DNA from: Microbulbifer variabilis
GTDB lineage: Bacteria; Pseudomonadota; Gammaproteobacteria; Pseudomonadales; Cellvibrionaceae
Reading direction: 5' to 3'
NCBI RefSeq assembly: GCF_020524905.1
Contig: NZ_JAIVKI010000005.1
Coordinates: 1-64,000 of the forward strand
DNA: 64,000 nucleotides
Shown here: positions 18,774-28,953 of the stretch, in pieces
How the letters are laid out: each line of letters starts with the position of its first letter
Position numbering within the stretch: the first letter of the stretch is position 1
Notes under the pieces: model-generated
What the model was told of the DNA's origin: nothing
Database searches by the model: none
What the model saw: only the letters and a program-made list of their open reading frames with translations
Translations under genes and position numbers: made by a program

Positions 18774-18808
18774 AAAATCCCCCGGCAGTATTCTTGCCGG
18801 GGGATTTT
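18774..18808 (+). terminator. Rho-independent terminator of fadH
   Basis: AAAATCCCCCGGCA and TGCCGGGGGATTTT form a 14-base stem around a 7-base loop, two bases after the stop codon. Confidence 0.95.
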
Positions 18809-18928
18809 CTCTGGCGAATCAGAACGGGATACTCCAGCTACTAATTTTTGGATTTCCCGTTTTTTTATGTCTTGTCGGCACTTTTCTACTTTTTTTCATC
18901 CGCATACCCAATATTTAGAGTGCCTTAA

Positions 18929-20200
18929 CTATCCAGTCGCTTTGGCATTTTCATTTGAGGATAGTGTTTGTTCTGCCTGTTCCGGCCATTGCGGACGGGT
19001 AAGGTAAGCCGTAGTGCGATAAAGCACGAAAACGACACCACATAGCATCAGTAATATCCAATAAAGCGCCGGTCCACCCCACCACTCTAAAACCACTCCC
19101 CCAGCCAAGGGGGCCAGGGCCCAGCCTAGGGCATAAAAGGAAGAGGCCCCAAAGTAAGTACCGCGTAAGTGCTCAGGTGCCAACCGGTCAATCTGTACAC
19201 TCATGGTTGGAAAGAGAATCGCTTCAGCCAAACTGAGGACAAAGGTCGCCCCCATCCAGCCCCAAAACCAATGCACCGGATTTAAGGCAAACCACATTTG
19301 AGCTACAGCCAATATCACCAGTCCTATCATTATTCGACCATTAATATCCAGCTTACGCATCAACTGCATGAGCGGAAACTGCAACAATACGATGGTCATT
19401 GCGTTCACAAAAATCATGCTGGAGATCAGCTCAACCAAGCTCGGAGCCTCTGCCCGTGTCAGATACTGCACCAGGCTGGAATCCATATGGGCATAGATAA
19501 ACATCGTAAGGATATTGGCAACAATCACCACCATAAACACCTGGTCCTTGCGCAATATCGATAGGGTATTGCCCAAATCGACAGAGCCATCGCCTTTGCT
19601 CTTTACGAGCTGCCCCGTCTCTGTTTTTGCAAATCCCCAGATAAACGCCAGCGCCAATAGCAAATAACTGAGAGAAGTTAAGCCAAAGGTGGACTGCTGT
19701 GCACTGAGCCCCGCCCAGACACCAACAATGGGTCCTAATGCCGCTCCCGCATTTATAAGGAAGTAACGCAGCTGCAGGGCTAACTCACGACTTGCCTGAT
19801 TCTCGATTAAGTCGCCAATTAATGCACTAGCTGGTGGCTCCCAAACGGCGCGACCGATCGAGCAAAGAGTCATTGCCAGAATAAATCCCGATAATGTCTC
19901 AGTCACTGCCAGTAGAGCAAAAGAACACAGATTGATTAGCGAACCTAATAACAGAATATTCCGACGCCCATAGCGGTCAGACAGTGCCCCCACATAAAAC
20001 CCCAACAGCGCCGCACCAATAGCCGAGGCACTGAGAATCAAGCCTATTTCCGCTGCACCCAACTCAAATTTATTGAAGAGAAGAATGGCCAGGAAAGGCC
20101 AAACCATAAAGTAAGTGCCACGGCTAAAAAAACTGCCTATTAATATTATCCAGACCAGAGGGGGAAAACCCCTGAGGTTCTGCCACCATTTCCAACGCAT
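18929..20200 (-). CDS. MFS transporter (MdtH/efflux-like)
   Basis: A 423-residue inner-membrane carrier with 12 predicted helices. The loop 2-3 signature is GALSDRYGRRNILLLGS (about 72-88). Helix 5 carries LINAGAALGPIVGVWAG, the antiporter-type motif C region, which suggests proton-driven export. The first residues RWKWWQNLRGFPP are basic, as expected for a cytosolic N-terminus. No regulator lies next to it; substrate unknown. GGAG lies 9 bases before the ATG. Confidence 0.9.
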   Translation of the reverse strand: MRWKWWQNLRGFPPLVWIILIGSFFSRGTYFMVWPFLAILLFNKFELGAAEIGLILSASAIGAALLGFYVGALSDRYGRRNILLLGSLINLCSFALLAVTETLSGFILAMTLCSIGRAVWEPPASALIGDLIENQASRELALQLRYFLINAGAALGPIVGVWAGLSAQQSTFGLTSLSYLLLALAFIWGFAKTETGQLVKSKGDGSVDLGNTLSILRKDQVFMVVIVANILTMFIYAHMDSSLVQYLTRAEAPSLVELISSMIFVNAMTIVLLQFPLMQLMRKLDINGRIMIGLVILAVAQMWFALNPVHWFWGWMGATFVLSLAEAILFPTMSVQIDRLAPEHLRGTYFGASSFYALGWALAPLAGGVVLEWWGGPALYWILLMLCGVVFVLYRTTAYLTRPQWPEQAEQTLSSNENAKATG

Positions 20201-20774
20201 TGCCTTTTACTCCACATCAATTGCTTCCTTGTTTTCAAATAGCCCATAGAGACTTTTTGAACTCCGCGCCAAAGAGGCAAGTTCCCATTAAAAACCAGGG
20301 AGGACAGCCCGTCACATAGACCTAACGCCCATGTGCCACATTGAAAGTCGACAGGGTAATCAACCACGAAAACCGATATTCAATTGATCGGTCAATAGTT
20401 TTCGGACAAAAAACCCGAAAGGATCGCCTTTCGGGTTTTAGGGATTGGCAAGTTTAAAACCTGCAAAATCATTCAACCTGGATATTAACCCTCGAAATTC
20501 CCTAAGGGTTAATCGTGAAAACCTTCAGCACTTTGCGTGCCTTTCATTCTCTAGCGAGGTATCCCAATACTATCCAAGTGGATTCATTTTGAAAACCCAA
20601 TATTCACTAAATTTAAAAAATTTAATTGAAAGCAATTTCCCATACGGGCATCGCTTCCTATCCTGCAGGATCTGTACACAAGTCTATACTCCAGCAGAAA
20701 AGTCCTCCGATGATTATCAAAATAAATAAAATGGAAAAGCTGCCCACACCTTGATCCAAAGAGAGCACTAGCAT
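20201..20774. other. Intergenic region with an orphan terminator
   Basis: AAACCCGAAAGG (20411-20422), ATCG, CCTTTCGGGTTT (20427-20438) is a 12-base stem. On the minus strand it is followed by six T, a complete terminator for leftward transcription, yet no minus-strand gene reads into it. A second inverted repeat, TTAACCCT/AGGGTTAA (20485-20492 with 20505-20512), lies just to the right. A small minus-strand RNA between about 20440 and 20770 would explain both. A 94-codon plus-strand frame here shows no likeness to any protein. Confidence 0.45.
20409..20439 (-). terminator. Orphan rho-independent terminator
   Basis: A 12-base GC-containing stem with ATCG loop and T-run on the minus strand. The plus strand also has a short T-run, so it may work both ways. 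No gene upstream of it is recognised. Confidence 0.75.
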
Positions 20775-22505
20775 ATGTCCCTATCCAGCATGCTTATGCG
20801 GGCACGCCCACTGGTGGAGCGGGCCTTGAGCAAGGTGGCCCCACCTTATACACTTTTTTTTTCAATCAGCGACAGCAAACAGCGCGCCGAAGTCAGGCAT
20901 ACTACCGCTGCAGACTTTTCCAGCGCCTGGCAAACCCTCACTACCGATATCCATCAGGCTGTTTGGCAAGCTAAGATGAACCCCTGTTGGCTGAGGATCG
21001 ACTGGGTTACCAGAAGAAGTTCAACCACCCTTGCCAACCTCTATGAAATTCTTTCTGACACCAAACGCTGTTATTTCCGCTACGGTCTAGCATTGGATCT
21101 AGACTGCAAGATTGCTTTTCTGGAGCAAGAACTAAATGCTAATGCCATGCTCTATGGGAGCAACCGTATAGATCATGCAGTCCTCAACAAAAGAAACTTC
21201 AGATCCTATTACCAGCATAGATTTGGAGATCAAGTCGAACTAGATTTTGCCGAAGAAAGGAATGTTGTTCTTTTATCCACAGAAGGGCTTTTTTGCGAAA
21301 GCCATACAGAGCCAGTATATCTCTATGGGACCGGCCCGAATACTGGACGAAGGATCATCAATAACTTCAATACAAAACTTCTCACCCAACTCATCGAAAA
21401 TGCCAGCACCTACCTAGAGCGCCAACTTAAGTCCAGCGGCCATTTTCATCCTGGTTGGTACCCCTGTTTCGATCTTGAAATTGAAGACGACAACAGTCTA
21501 CGTCACGTCAGCTGTACTTATGCCATGATAGAAGCCTGGGAAGTCAGTAAAGACCCCGCCTTACTAGCAACAATAGAGCGATCATTACAGGCACTCACCA
21601 GAGATTTGATCAAGACGATACCGATAAAAACAGGAGAAACCGCTGCCTTCTTGGTGGAATCCAATGGTGAAATCAATTTAGGAGGCAATGCACTAAGTCT
21701 ATTGGCACTGGTTAAATATTCCGAGGCTATGGGGGGGAGAGCCTATGCGGATCTAATGGAACAGCTGGCTAAAGGCATCGAATTAATGCAAAACCAAGCC
21801 AGCGGCCAGTTTTTTCATGTCCTCGACTACCCTTCACTCAATATCAAAAAACAGCGTTTAACCATACAATACGACAGTGAGGCAGCCCTCGGATTGATAC
21901 GTTTATATAGCTGGGACAAAAACCCCCGCTGGCTCACAATGGTAGAAAAAGCCCTTGATCACTTTATAGTTACTGAACAATGGCGCACTCATGACTATAA
22001 GCTAAACTCTTGTGTAAATGAACTCACCAAGTACCGACCCAAGGAAAAGTATTATCAACTTGGCATCCGCAACTTTGCTAATCATCTGGACTTTGTTGAA
22101 AACTGCAAGACCACTTTTCCAACCCTGCTTGAGTTGATGATGTCCGCAGAGAAGATGATTTCCCACCTACGTTCTCAAGAGTTATTCCAAGATCTTCTCG
22201 ACCAGCTTGATCTAGAGTATTTCTATCACGCATTAACTAAAAGGGCCAAACACTTACTAAATGGATACTTTTGGCCAGAATTTACCATGTTCTTCAAAAA
22301 TCCGAAGAAAATAACAGGCAGCTTTTTTATTCGCGACCATGCCTTTAAAATTCAGATTGATGATATTGGACACTACCTTTCTGGGCTTATCGCTTATCGA
22401 GAATTCTTACTGAGTCAGGCTCATAAAAAGCTGGAATATACCGACAACCCAACTCAGCCTGATAAAACCAAACATACAAAAACCATGGGCTTTTTGCACT
22501 TTTAG
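20775..22505 (+). CDS. Unrecognised 576-residue protein, predicted helical-barrel fold
   Basis: I do not recognise this protein with confidence. There is no signal peptide or membrane helix. The first 190 residues are mixed alpha/beta (PYTLFFSISDSKQRAEVRH, FRYGLALDLDCK). From about 195 repeated helical hairpins appear, with FHPGWYPCFDLE, LGGNALSLLALVKYSEAMG, SGQFFHVLDYPSL, YDSEAALGLIRLYSW and, at the end, IDDIGHYLSGLIAY. Such G/N-rich turns between paired helices are typical of (alpha/alpha)6 toroids seen in six-hairpin glycosidases and epimerases. The sequence is more AT-rich than the core genes. It stands alone. Confidence 0.6.
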   Translation: MSLSSMLMRARPLVERALSKVAPPYTLFFSISDSKQRAEVRHTTAADFSSAWQTLTTDIHQAVWQAKMNPCWLRIDWVTRRSSTTLANLYEILSDTKRCYFRYGLALDLDCKIAFLEQELNANAMLYGSNRIDHAVLNKRNFRSYYQHRFGDQVELDFAEERNVVLLSTEGLFCESHTEPVYLYGTGPNTGRRIINNFNTKLLTQLIENASTYLERQLKSSGHFHPGWYPCFDLEIEDDNSLRHVSCTYAMIEAWEVSKDPALLATIERSLQALTRDLIKTIPIKTGETAAFLVESNGEINLGGNALSLLALVKYSEAMGGRAYADLMEQLAKGIELMQNQASGQFFHVLDYPSLNIKKQRLTIQYDSEAALGLIRLYSWDKNPRWLTMVEKALDHFIVTEQWRTHDYKLNSCVNELTKYRPKEKYYQLGIRNFANHLDFVENCKTTFPTLLELMMSAEKMISHLRSQELFQDLLDQLDLEYFYHALTKRAKHLLNGYFWPEFTMFFKNPKKITGSFFIRDHAFKIQIDDIGHYLSGLIAYREFLLSQAHKKLEYTDNPTQPDKTKHTKTMGFLHF

Positions 22506-23331
22506 AAAGATCAATGATCCCCTAAACACCAGTTAGGATATTCTGCACCAGAACAACCAAAACTCATAAAAGGTTAGTGCACACAAGTAACACTCAACCA
22601 TTTACGACCTCACAAATAAGGTCCAGCACTTGCAAATACACTTACATTATCTACTTCGTGCATCCCATTTCAAAACAGTGAACTTTACAACTAATAACAC
22701 AATAATAAGCAATACATTCAGACCAACATCTACCACAATACAAAATACCTGATGCCCCCTGGAAATATGCAAACTGTACAGCTGACAAAACCCAGATACC
22801 ATTACTCCACACTCACAAAAACAACTCATTAAAGAAATGTTTACAATTTCCACCTAAAGCCTGGACTTAAATGAGCCTCAACCAATTGCAATCACCCTCA
22901 ATCCTAGCCCTTTTCCATTAACACATGACCAAACTAAAAATATAGAAAGTACAAATTAATATTTAGTTTGTTACGTTTATATGAATAGAAAGCCAGACCA
23001 CTCCAAACAATAAATCCCGAAAGACAATTAGCGCCACCTTTCACAAGGTCGACTGGCATATTGCTCGCAGAATAAAATTTTAACAAAACAGCAAATCGTA
23101 ATAAAACCTACAGAACTGGACCAAAAGACATTTATTACCGCACCAACTATCCACTCACAACTAAATTTACTATTAACTTACAAGAAGGGCAAAGGTATAT
23201 CAGTGCCAATTATTTCATATATGTTTCTCTCGCTTAAACATCACCCAGACGCAATCTTACAAAAGACTCCTCAGGGACTTAAATGTAAGAGTAAGAAGCT
23301 AATTGATCTTTTCATATAGTGGACGCCAACA
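22506..23331. other. Long AT-rich gene-free stretch
   Basis: About 830 bases, visibly AT-rich and short of G on the plus strand. No frame over about 70 codons looks coding and I see no strong hairpin or repeat. It must contain the promoter of the esterase gene. Confidence 0.5.
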
Positions 23332-24897
23332 ATGACAACGGACCCAGGCATTGGAAAGCACTTAAATACAAATCTAACGCCAATTGTTGAAACAAATGCC
23401 GGTCCGATCATCGGCACTAGAGATACAAAATCAGGTGTTTATAAGTTTCTCGGGATACCTTATGCAAGACCTCCAGTGGGAGAGCTGCGTTGGAGTGCAC
23501 CTGAAGAGCTACCTCCCTGGACAGCTCCATTTCATGCGGAAGAGTTTGGTACGCCAGCCGCACAAAACCCTTCCACCTTGATGGAAGTGCGCGGACGAGA
23601 TGGAGCCCTCCCGGAAAGTGAGGAATGCCTATATCTCAATATATTTTCTCCACCTATTAAGAACAGTAAAAAGCTCCCTGTCATGTTCTGGATTCATGGA
23701 GGCTCTTTCTATATGGGATCTGGTTGCCAACCTATTTACAACGGCAGCTACCTCGCCTCCAGTAGTAGGGTGATTGTGATTACCATCAACTATCGGCTTG
23801 GTTCTTTGGGATTTTTAAGGCTAAAGGATATCAGCGATATTCCTTCTACAGGTAACGAGGGACTTCAGGATCAAATTGCTGCCCTCAGATGGGTAAAGAA
23901 TAACATCTCCGCATTCGGTGGCGATCCCGATAACATTACAATTTTTGGTGAGTCTGCTGGTGCTATGAGCATTGCTTCACTTTTAAACATACCCGAATGT
24001 CAAGGCCTTTATTCTCGTGCAATTGTACAAAGCGGCCATCCTAAGGCCCTTCACTCTATTGATCGGGCCAACCATATGGCCGAAGCTTTTATTTCCCATC
24101 TAAGAAAAAACTGCGGCGAAAAATCACTTCGAAACTACCCTGTAAAAGATCTTCTTAGAGCTCAGAATGAAATACTCAAAGATCCTCAAATGACTAAACA
24201 CTGGGGGCAACTTCCCTTTAAACCGGTCATTGACCACAATCTTATAAAGGATAACAAACCTAACGATTTAGCTATTTCAAAAAAAATACCCCTTCTTTTA
24301 GGGAGCAATTTAGATGAATGGAACTTATTTAGCGCCCCCAACCCAGAAATATACACCCTAACCTATCAGAAAATCTGTAAGCACTTAGAGTGGTTAATAC
24401 CCGAGAGCAGCTTAAAGCCAATCATTGATTACTATTACCAGCAGGCATCAATCACAAAAGACAACCTCTGGCCCAAATGGAGTAAGACTTGGAATCTCAT
24501 GCTTACAGATATGGTATTTACCCTTCCAGGGCTGAGGCATCTAGGTATATATCAAGGAAGCTGTTATCACTACCACTTTACTCAACCACTTGCCGCTCAA
24601 CCCCTACTGGGCGCTTGCCATGCGGTGGAACTCGGTTATGTCTTTGGAACTCATGGTGAAGATTCCCTTCAGACACTTTATGGCTGTGAAACCAAGGCTC
24701 ACATGCTAAGTGCTTCCATCCAGGAGGCCTGGTTAAGTTTCGCCGAAAAGGGTGATCCAGGAGTGGATTGGCCCGTTTATTCTGGTATAAACAGCAAGAG
24801 ATTTGGTCATTACCCAGATGCCAGAAAATTTAACACCCCTGAACTTCTTAGTTTGTGGCAAGATATTCCCGATGAAGTCTTAAATAAGTATCTGTAA
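23332..24897 (+). CDS. Type-B carboxylesterase family protein
   Basis: A 521-residue alpha/beta hydrolase of the carboxylesterase/cholinesterase family. It starts conserved with PIIGTRD and YKFLGIPYARPPVGELRW. The oxyanion loop is IHGGSF (121-126), the nucleophile S208 lies in GESAGAM, the acid is in LLGSNLDEW and the His in GACHAVELGYVFG. No signal peptide is seen, so it is probably cytosolic. The phosphatase gene starts 12 bases later and is likely co-transcribed. Substrate unknown. Confidence 0.9.
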   Translation: MTTDPGIGKHLNTNLTPIVETNAGPIIGTRDTKSGVYKFLGIPYARPPVGELRWSAPEELPPWTAPFHAEEFGTPAAQNPSTLMEVRGRDGALPESEECLYLNIFSPPIKNSKKLPVMFWIHGGSFYMGSGCQPIYNGSYLASSSRVIVITINYRLGSLGFLRLKDISDIPSTGNEGLQDQIAALRWVKNNISAFGGDPDNITIFGESAGAMSIASLLNIPECQGLYSRAIVQSGHPKALHSIDRANHMAEAFISHLRKNCGEKSLRNYPVKDLLRAQNEILKDPQMTKHWGQLPFKPVIDHNLIKDNKPNDLAISKKIPLLLGSNLDEWNLFSAPNPEIYTLTYQKICKHLEWLIPESSLKPIIDYYYQQASITKDNLWPKWSKTWNLMLTDMVFTLPGLRHLGIYQGSCYHYHFTQPLAAQPLLGACHAVELGYVFGTHGEDSLQTLYGCETKAHMLSASIQEAWLSFAEKGDPGVDWPVYSGINSKRFGHYPDARKFNTPELLSLWQDIPDEVLNKYL

Positions 24898-24909
24898 TTC
24901 AGTAGCAAT

Positions 24910-25458
24910 ATGATAAAAATTCTACTTGCCCGTCATGGAGAGGCAGCAAAAGGCCCCTCAATTTCAGACCCTACCCTTACTACTCTGGGACATAGACAAG
25001 CCTCTCTTCTGGCTCAAAGCCTGCCTAGAGATACGTATCTAGAGTTGGTTAGCAGCCCCAAATTACGCGCTCAACAAACTGCACAACCGTTGGCTGAAAA
25101 GTGGGGGCAAATAATTACCATAGAAAGCAGGGTTAGTGAAATACCCACCCCCAAAGGAATCTCGTTACAGCAACGCCTACCTTGGCTACGCTCCTTACTA
25201 ACTCAGAATTGGGATCCAAACAATAGACAACAAAAGAAATGGCGTAACGAGATCATTAGTTACCTACTAAGTATTCATGAAGATACCATAGTCTTTTGCC
25301 ACTTCATGGTGATCAATTCTGTAATAGCACACATATTAGAGGACTCTAAAATCCAACAATTCCGGCCTGATTACACATCAATCACCGAACTCAGACTCAC
25401 CAAAGGAAACCTCAATCTAGTTCAACTTGGCAGAGAGCGTATTAGTAAAATTTCTTAG
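24910..25458 (+). CDS. Histidine phosphatase family protein
   Basis: A 182-residue protein with KILLARHGEA at the N-terminus (catalytic His 9), SSPKLRAQQTAQPLAEKW (the phosphate-binding Arg) and IVFCHFMVINSVIA for the second His. Both His are present, unlike the larger histidine phosphatase at 14844-15521. It probably forms a two-gene operon with the esterase. SixA-like or phosphoglycerate-mutase-like; substrate unknown. Confidence 0.85.
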   Translation: MIKILLARHGEAAKGPSISDPTLTTLGHRQASLLAQSLPRDTYLELVSSPKLRAQQTAQPLAEKWGQIITIESRVSEIPTPKGISLQQRLPWLRSLLTQNWDPNNRQQKKWRNEIISYLLSIHEDTIVFCHFMVINSVIAHILEDSKIQQFRPDYTSITELRLTKGNLNLVQLGRERISKIS

Positions 25459-25493
25459 CTAACAAATTAAGGCTTTTCATAAAACAGAAAATA

Positions 25494-25511
25494 GGGGCGC
25501 TTTATCGCCCC
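25494..25511. terminator. Hairpin between convergent genes
   Basis: GGGGCG (25494-25499) pairs with CGCCCC (25506-25511). It separates the phosphatase gene from pepN and may serve both. Confidence 0.6.
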
Positions 25512-25538
25512 CACATATATTAACTCCTTCAAAGAAAC

Positions 25539-28169
25539 TTACTTAAGACTTTTGCTCACCACTTCAAAAACATCTGCTGATAAACCACCCGCATCAAGAA
25601 CATGCTGAAGTGCAGCTCTCATTTTTTCAGAAATGGTCTCATTATATTTTTTCCAACGGGTAATCGGAACCACAAGTCGAGCAGCTATTTGAGGATTTAA
25701 CTTGTCGAGTAAAATCACCTGCTCGGCAACAAAGTGAAATCCACTTCCATCTTCCTTATGGAACTGTTTAAAATTTCTATTAGAAAAACCCCCGATTACC
25801 GCCCGAACTTTATTCGGATTTTTAAACTCAAAGGCAGGATGATTCATAAGGTCTTTTACTTTATTCAAAGTGCCGTTTCGAGCACTACCACTTTGTAATC
25901 CCAACCAGAGCTCTACAACCTGTGTATCATCTTTCCAGCGCTGATAAAAATCTTGGATGGCAGCATCAGCCTTTTGAGCATCTGCAAAGTTAATCAATGC
26001 GCTTAGTGAGGCGGCACTATCGGTCATATTTCCAGCCGTTTCAAATTGCTTTTGCACAAGATTTAGGGCATCACCCTTTTCTGTGGCCGCAAGATAGGTC
26101 AAACAGGTATTTTTCAAGCCACGTTCAGCGATATCCTGTGCATTAGGGCTGTAAGGCTTTTGAATATTCAATTCAGAGTATTTCGACCAAAACTCTGGGA
26201 ATAATGCCTCAGCCAAGGATCTATAAGTAAACTCTCGAGCTGCCACTATAGCTTCAGCATCAATTATGTCGCTCATCTCGGCAATGGATTGCTCACTGGG
26301 CAATCTTAATATTTCAGCCACTAAGGCAGGATCCAGTGCGGTATTACTCAGCACATCCCGATACGCCTCAACCAGTTCTGGCTGCAACTGCAATGCCTTC
26401 CCATTCCGATAGTCGTTCTGTAGTTTCGAAAGCGCTAAAAAAGCTAGCCGCTGCGAAGCATCCCAGCGATTAAAAGTATCGGAATCGTGGCGCATTAGGA
26501 AAATCAACTGTTTTTCAGTATAAGGGTAGCGAACCTTGACTGGTGCTGAAAAACTACGTAATAGTGAAGGTAAAGGCTTTTCTTGAAAGCCACTAAACTG
26601 AAATATTTGCTCGGAATTAGTAATTTCAAGTACTTCTTCAGTTGATCCCTCTGTATTCAGGACACAATCATTACCATTCTCGTCCAATAAGCCAATTTTT
26701 ACTGGTATATGAAGAGGTAGCTTTTCCTCCTGATCAGGTGTTGGTGGGCATGATTGGGAGATTTTAACTCTATAAACTCCCTTGGCCTGATCAAAGTCAT
26801 CTGTAACATCTAAGACTGGAGTACCAGCCTGACTGTACCAATGCCGAAACTGTGCAAGGTTTACCTGATTGGCATCCTCCATCGCTACAATAAAATCATC
26901 ACAGGTTACTGCACACCCATCATGGCGTTCGAAATAAAGGTCGCTTCCCTTGCGAAATCTCTCCGGCCCCAACAGGGTATGTAACATCCGAACGACTTCC
27001 GCACCTTTTTCGTATACCGTCAACGTGTAGAAATTCGATATTTCCATGTAAGAATCTGGCCGTACCGGGTGGGCCATAGGACCAGCGTCTTCTGCAAACT
27101 GATTGGTGCGCAGCAGAGAAACATCCTCGATACGTTTTACTGCTCGGGAATTCATATCTGCAGAAAATTCTGCATCACGAAATACGGTAAAACCTTCTTT
27201 TAGACTGAGTTGGAACCAATCTCGGCATGTAACTCTATTTCCAGACCAGTTGTGGAAATATTCATGCCCGACAATAGATTCTATTCTTTGGAAAGCTGAA
27301 TCAGTTGCAGTCTCCGGGCTCGCCAGTACACAAGCTGAGTTGAATATATTTAACCCCTTATTTTCCATGGCCCCCATATTGAAATGGTCTACCGCCACTA
27401 CCATAAAAATATCCAGGTCATACTCTCTGCCATACGTTTCTTCATCCCAACGCATGGCTTTTTTCAAGGATCGCATAGCATGATCGCATTTACCGATATT
27501 CTTTTCTTCAGTAAAAATCTGCAGTTTGACTACTCGACCACTGCTTGTAGTAAAGGTATCCTCTACATGTTCCAGATCCCCAGCTACCAAAGCAAATAAG
27601 TAAGCCGGTTTCGCAAAAGGGTCCTCCCAGGTAGCGAAGTGACGCCCATCGTCACAATACCCCCGATCAATCTGATTACCATTAGAAAGTAATATGGGGT
27701 GATCTTTTGGTGCCACTATGGTAGTGGTGAATTTTGACATCACATCCGGTCGATCCGGGTAAAAAGTAATCTTTCGGAACCCTTCCGCCTCGCACTGTGT
27801 GCAATACATGCCATTGGATAGGTACAGGCCTTCTAAGGATGTATTGTCCTCAGGATTAATTCGGTTGTGGATCTCAAGTAAGAATTCAGGTTTCTCTACT
27901 GAAATGGATAACCCATGGGGTGTTACTTGATAAGTAGGCTGCGAGAGAATGGAGCCATCAATGGCTACAGACAACAACTCTAAATCGATGCCATCCAGCA
28001 CCAAGGGCGGAAGATCTTTACCGGCTTTAGGATTTCTTCGGATTTTAAGCTGTGATTTCACCAGGGTTGCTTCGGGCTCCAGTTCGAAGTGCAGAACGGT
28101 GTTATCCACCAGGTAATCTGGTACTTGATAATCCTCGAGATAAATAGTCTTCGGCTGGGCGTCTTGCAT
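25539..28169 (-). CDS. pepN: Aminopeptidase N
   Basis: A zinc M1-family aminopeptidase that trims N-terminal residues from peptides in the cytosol. At 876 residues it matches E. coli PepN (870). The substrate motif GAMENKG and the zinc motif VGHEYFHNW, then the Glu of LKEGFTVFRDAEF, are intact. The C-terminal helical domain ends DAGGLSADVFEVVSKSL. I chose the ATG at 28169 (MQDAQPKTIYLEDY), preceded by GAGG, because it fits the family start; the open frame continues 57 codons further upstream without similarity. Confidence 0.96.
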   Translation of the reverse strand: MQDAQPKTIYLEDYQVPDYLVDNTVLHFELEPEATLVKSQLKIRRNPKAGKDLPPLVLDGIDLELLSVAIDGSILSQPTYQVTPHGLSISVEKPEFLLEIHNRINPEDNTSLEGLYLSNGMYCTQCEAEGFRKITFYPDRPDVMSKFTTTIVAPKDHPILLSNGNQIDRGYCDDGRHFATWEDPFAKPAYLFALVAGDLEHVEDTFTTSSGRVVKLQIFTEEKNIGKCDHAMRSLKKAMRWDEETYGREYDLDIFMVVAVDHFNMGAMENKGLNIFNSACVLASPETATDSAFQRIESIVGHEYFHNWSGNRVTCRDWFQLSLKEGFTVFRDAEFSADMNSRAVKRIEDVSLLRTNQFAEDAGPMAHPVRPDSYMEISNFYTLTVYEKGAEVVRMLHTLLGPERFRKGSDLYFERHDGCAVTCDDFIVAMEDANQVNLAQFRHWYSQAGTPVLDVTDDFDQAKGVYRVKISQSCPPTPDQEEKLPLHIPVKIGLLDENGNDCVLNTEGSTEEVLEITNSEQIFQFSGFQEKPLPSLLRSFSAPVKVRYPYTEKQLIFLMRHDSDTFNRWDASQRLAFLALSKLQNDYRNGKALQLQPELVEAYRDVLSNTALDPALVAEILRLPSEQSIAEMSDIIDAEAIVAAREFTYRSLAEALFPEFWSKYSELNIQKPYSPNAQDIAERGLKNTCLTYLAATEKGDALNLVQKQFETAGNMTDSAASLSALINFADAQKADAAIQDFYQRWKDDTQVVELWLGLQSGSARNGTLNKVKDLMNHPAFEFKNPNKVRAVIGGFSNRNFKQFHKEDGSGFHFVAEQVILLDKLNPQIAARLVVPITRWKKYNETISEKMRAALQHVLDAGGLSADVFEVVSKSLK

Positions 28170-28506
28170 TTTAAAAAATCCTCGATAAGTGCGTTCCCAA
28201 TGGAACAGTAGGGCGTTATAAGTTGGGGTAAAATATGTCAATACAAGTAAAAAACTCTGTGTATGTTTTACCTCTTCAGAATTTATGCTCTGCGAATCCC
28301 CCTCCTTTTCTATCGGTTTCACAGGGCTAAACCTCTCCAAATGCTCAGCCGATACAAGCCTTGCTGCATCGTTTGCTTAGACCCCTAGCGGACACTAGCA
28401 TTGGTGCAATTTCTTCAGTAGTTACAGTATCTCGTTACTGGTTGCCGAATATGATCAAGGCGACCTTCATTGACCTCTATAGGCTTCAGATTGAGAGGAT
28501 GACTCA
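28170..28506. other. Divergent promoter region, pepN and the secreted protein gene
   Basis: About 340 bases shared by two divergent genes. The pepN frame stays open through part of it, but that part has no family likeness. No clear operator is visible. Confidence 0.4.
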
Positions 28507-28953
28507 ATGGGCAACAAACTTTTTTCCTACCTCTTGATAGCCGCAAGTTTGTTGTTCGCTAGCACCTCAATCCTGGCCTCTAACTTGGATATGGAGCTAA
28601 AGTCGCGTATGGATAGCCTTAAAGTGGCATTCATGGAACATAATGGGGAAGCCATCAAGGAAATAATGACAAAAGATGGACTGATAGTTACTCCCTATTA
28701 CAAGAAACCCTTAACTTCTGAGCAAATTGCTGCGAAATTCGAGGCCTTGGATATCAAAAAGCACCCCTCTTACAAGATCGCTGTAATGCCATTGGGACCT
28801 AAAACTGCCTTGATGACTATGTATACCTCTTTTGAAGGCAGCTTTGAAGGTGACCCAGTCTCCTCTTGGCTATTCACATCCAGTATCTGGGTTAAGGAGC
28901 AGAACATATGGCGCCTGAAACTATTACAAGAAACCATGACTGATGGCCCATGA
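28507..28953 (+). CDS. Small exported NTF2-like protein
   Basis: A 148-residue protein with a signal peptide (KLFSYLLIAASLLFASTSILA, cut near residue 25). The mature part, LKSRMDSLKVAFMEHNGEAIKEIMTKDGLIVTPYY to VKEQNIWRLKLLQETM, has the helix-then-sheet pattern of the SnoaL/DUF4440 cone fold. Function unknown. GAGGATGACTCA carries the ribosome site. Confidence 0.7.
   Translation: MGNKLFSYLLIAASLLFASTSILASNLDMELKSRMDSLKVAFMEHNGEAIKEIMTKDGLIVTPYYKKPLTSEQIAAKFEALDIKKHPSYKIAVMPLGPKTALMTMYTSFEGSFEGDPVSSWLFTSSIWVKEQNIWRLKLLQETMTDGP

Noticed and set aside
20445-20729. 94-codon plus-strand frame
   Set aside because: It starts in the flank of the orphan terminator and its composition looks like untranslated AT-rich DNA.
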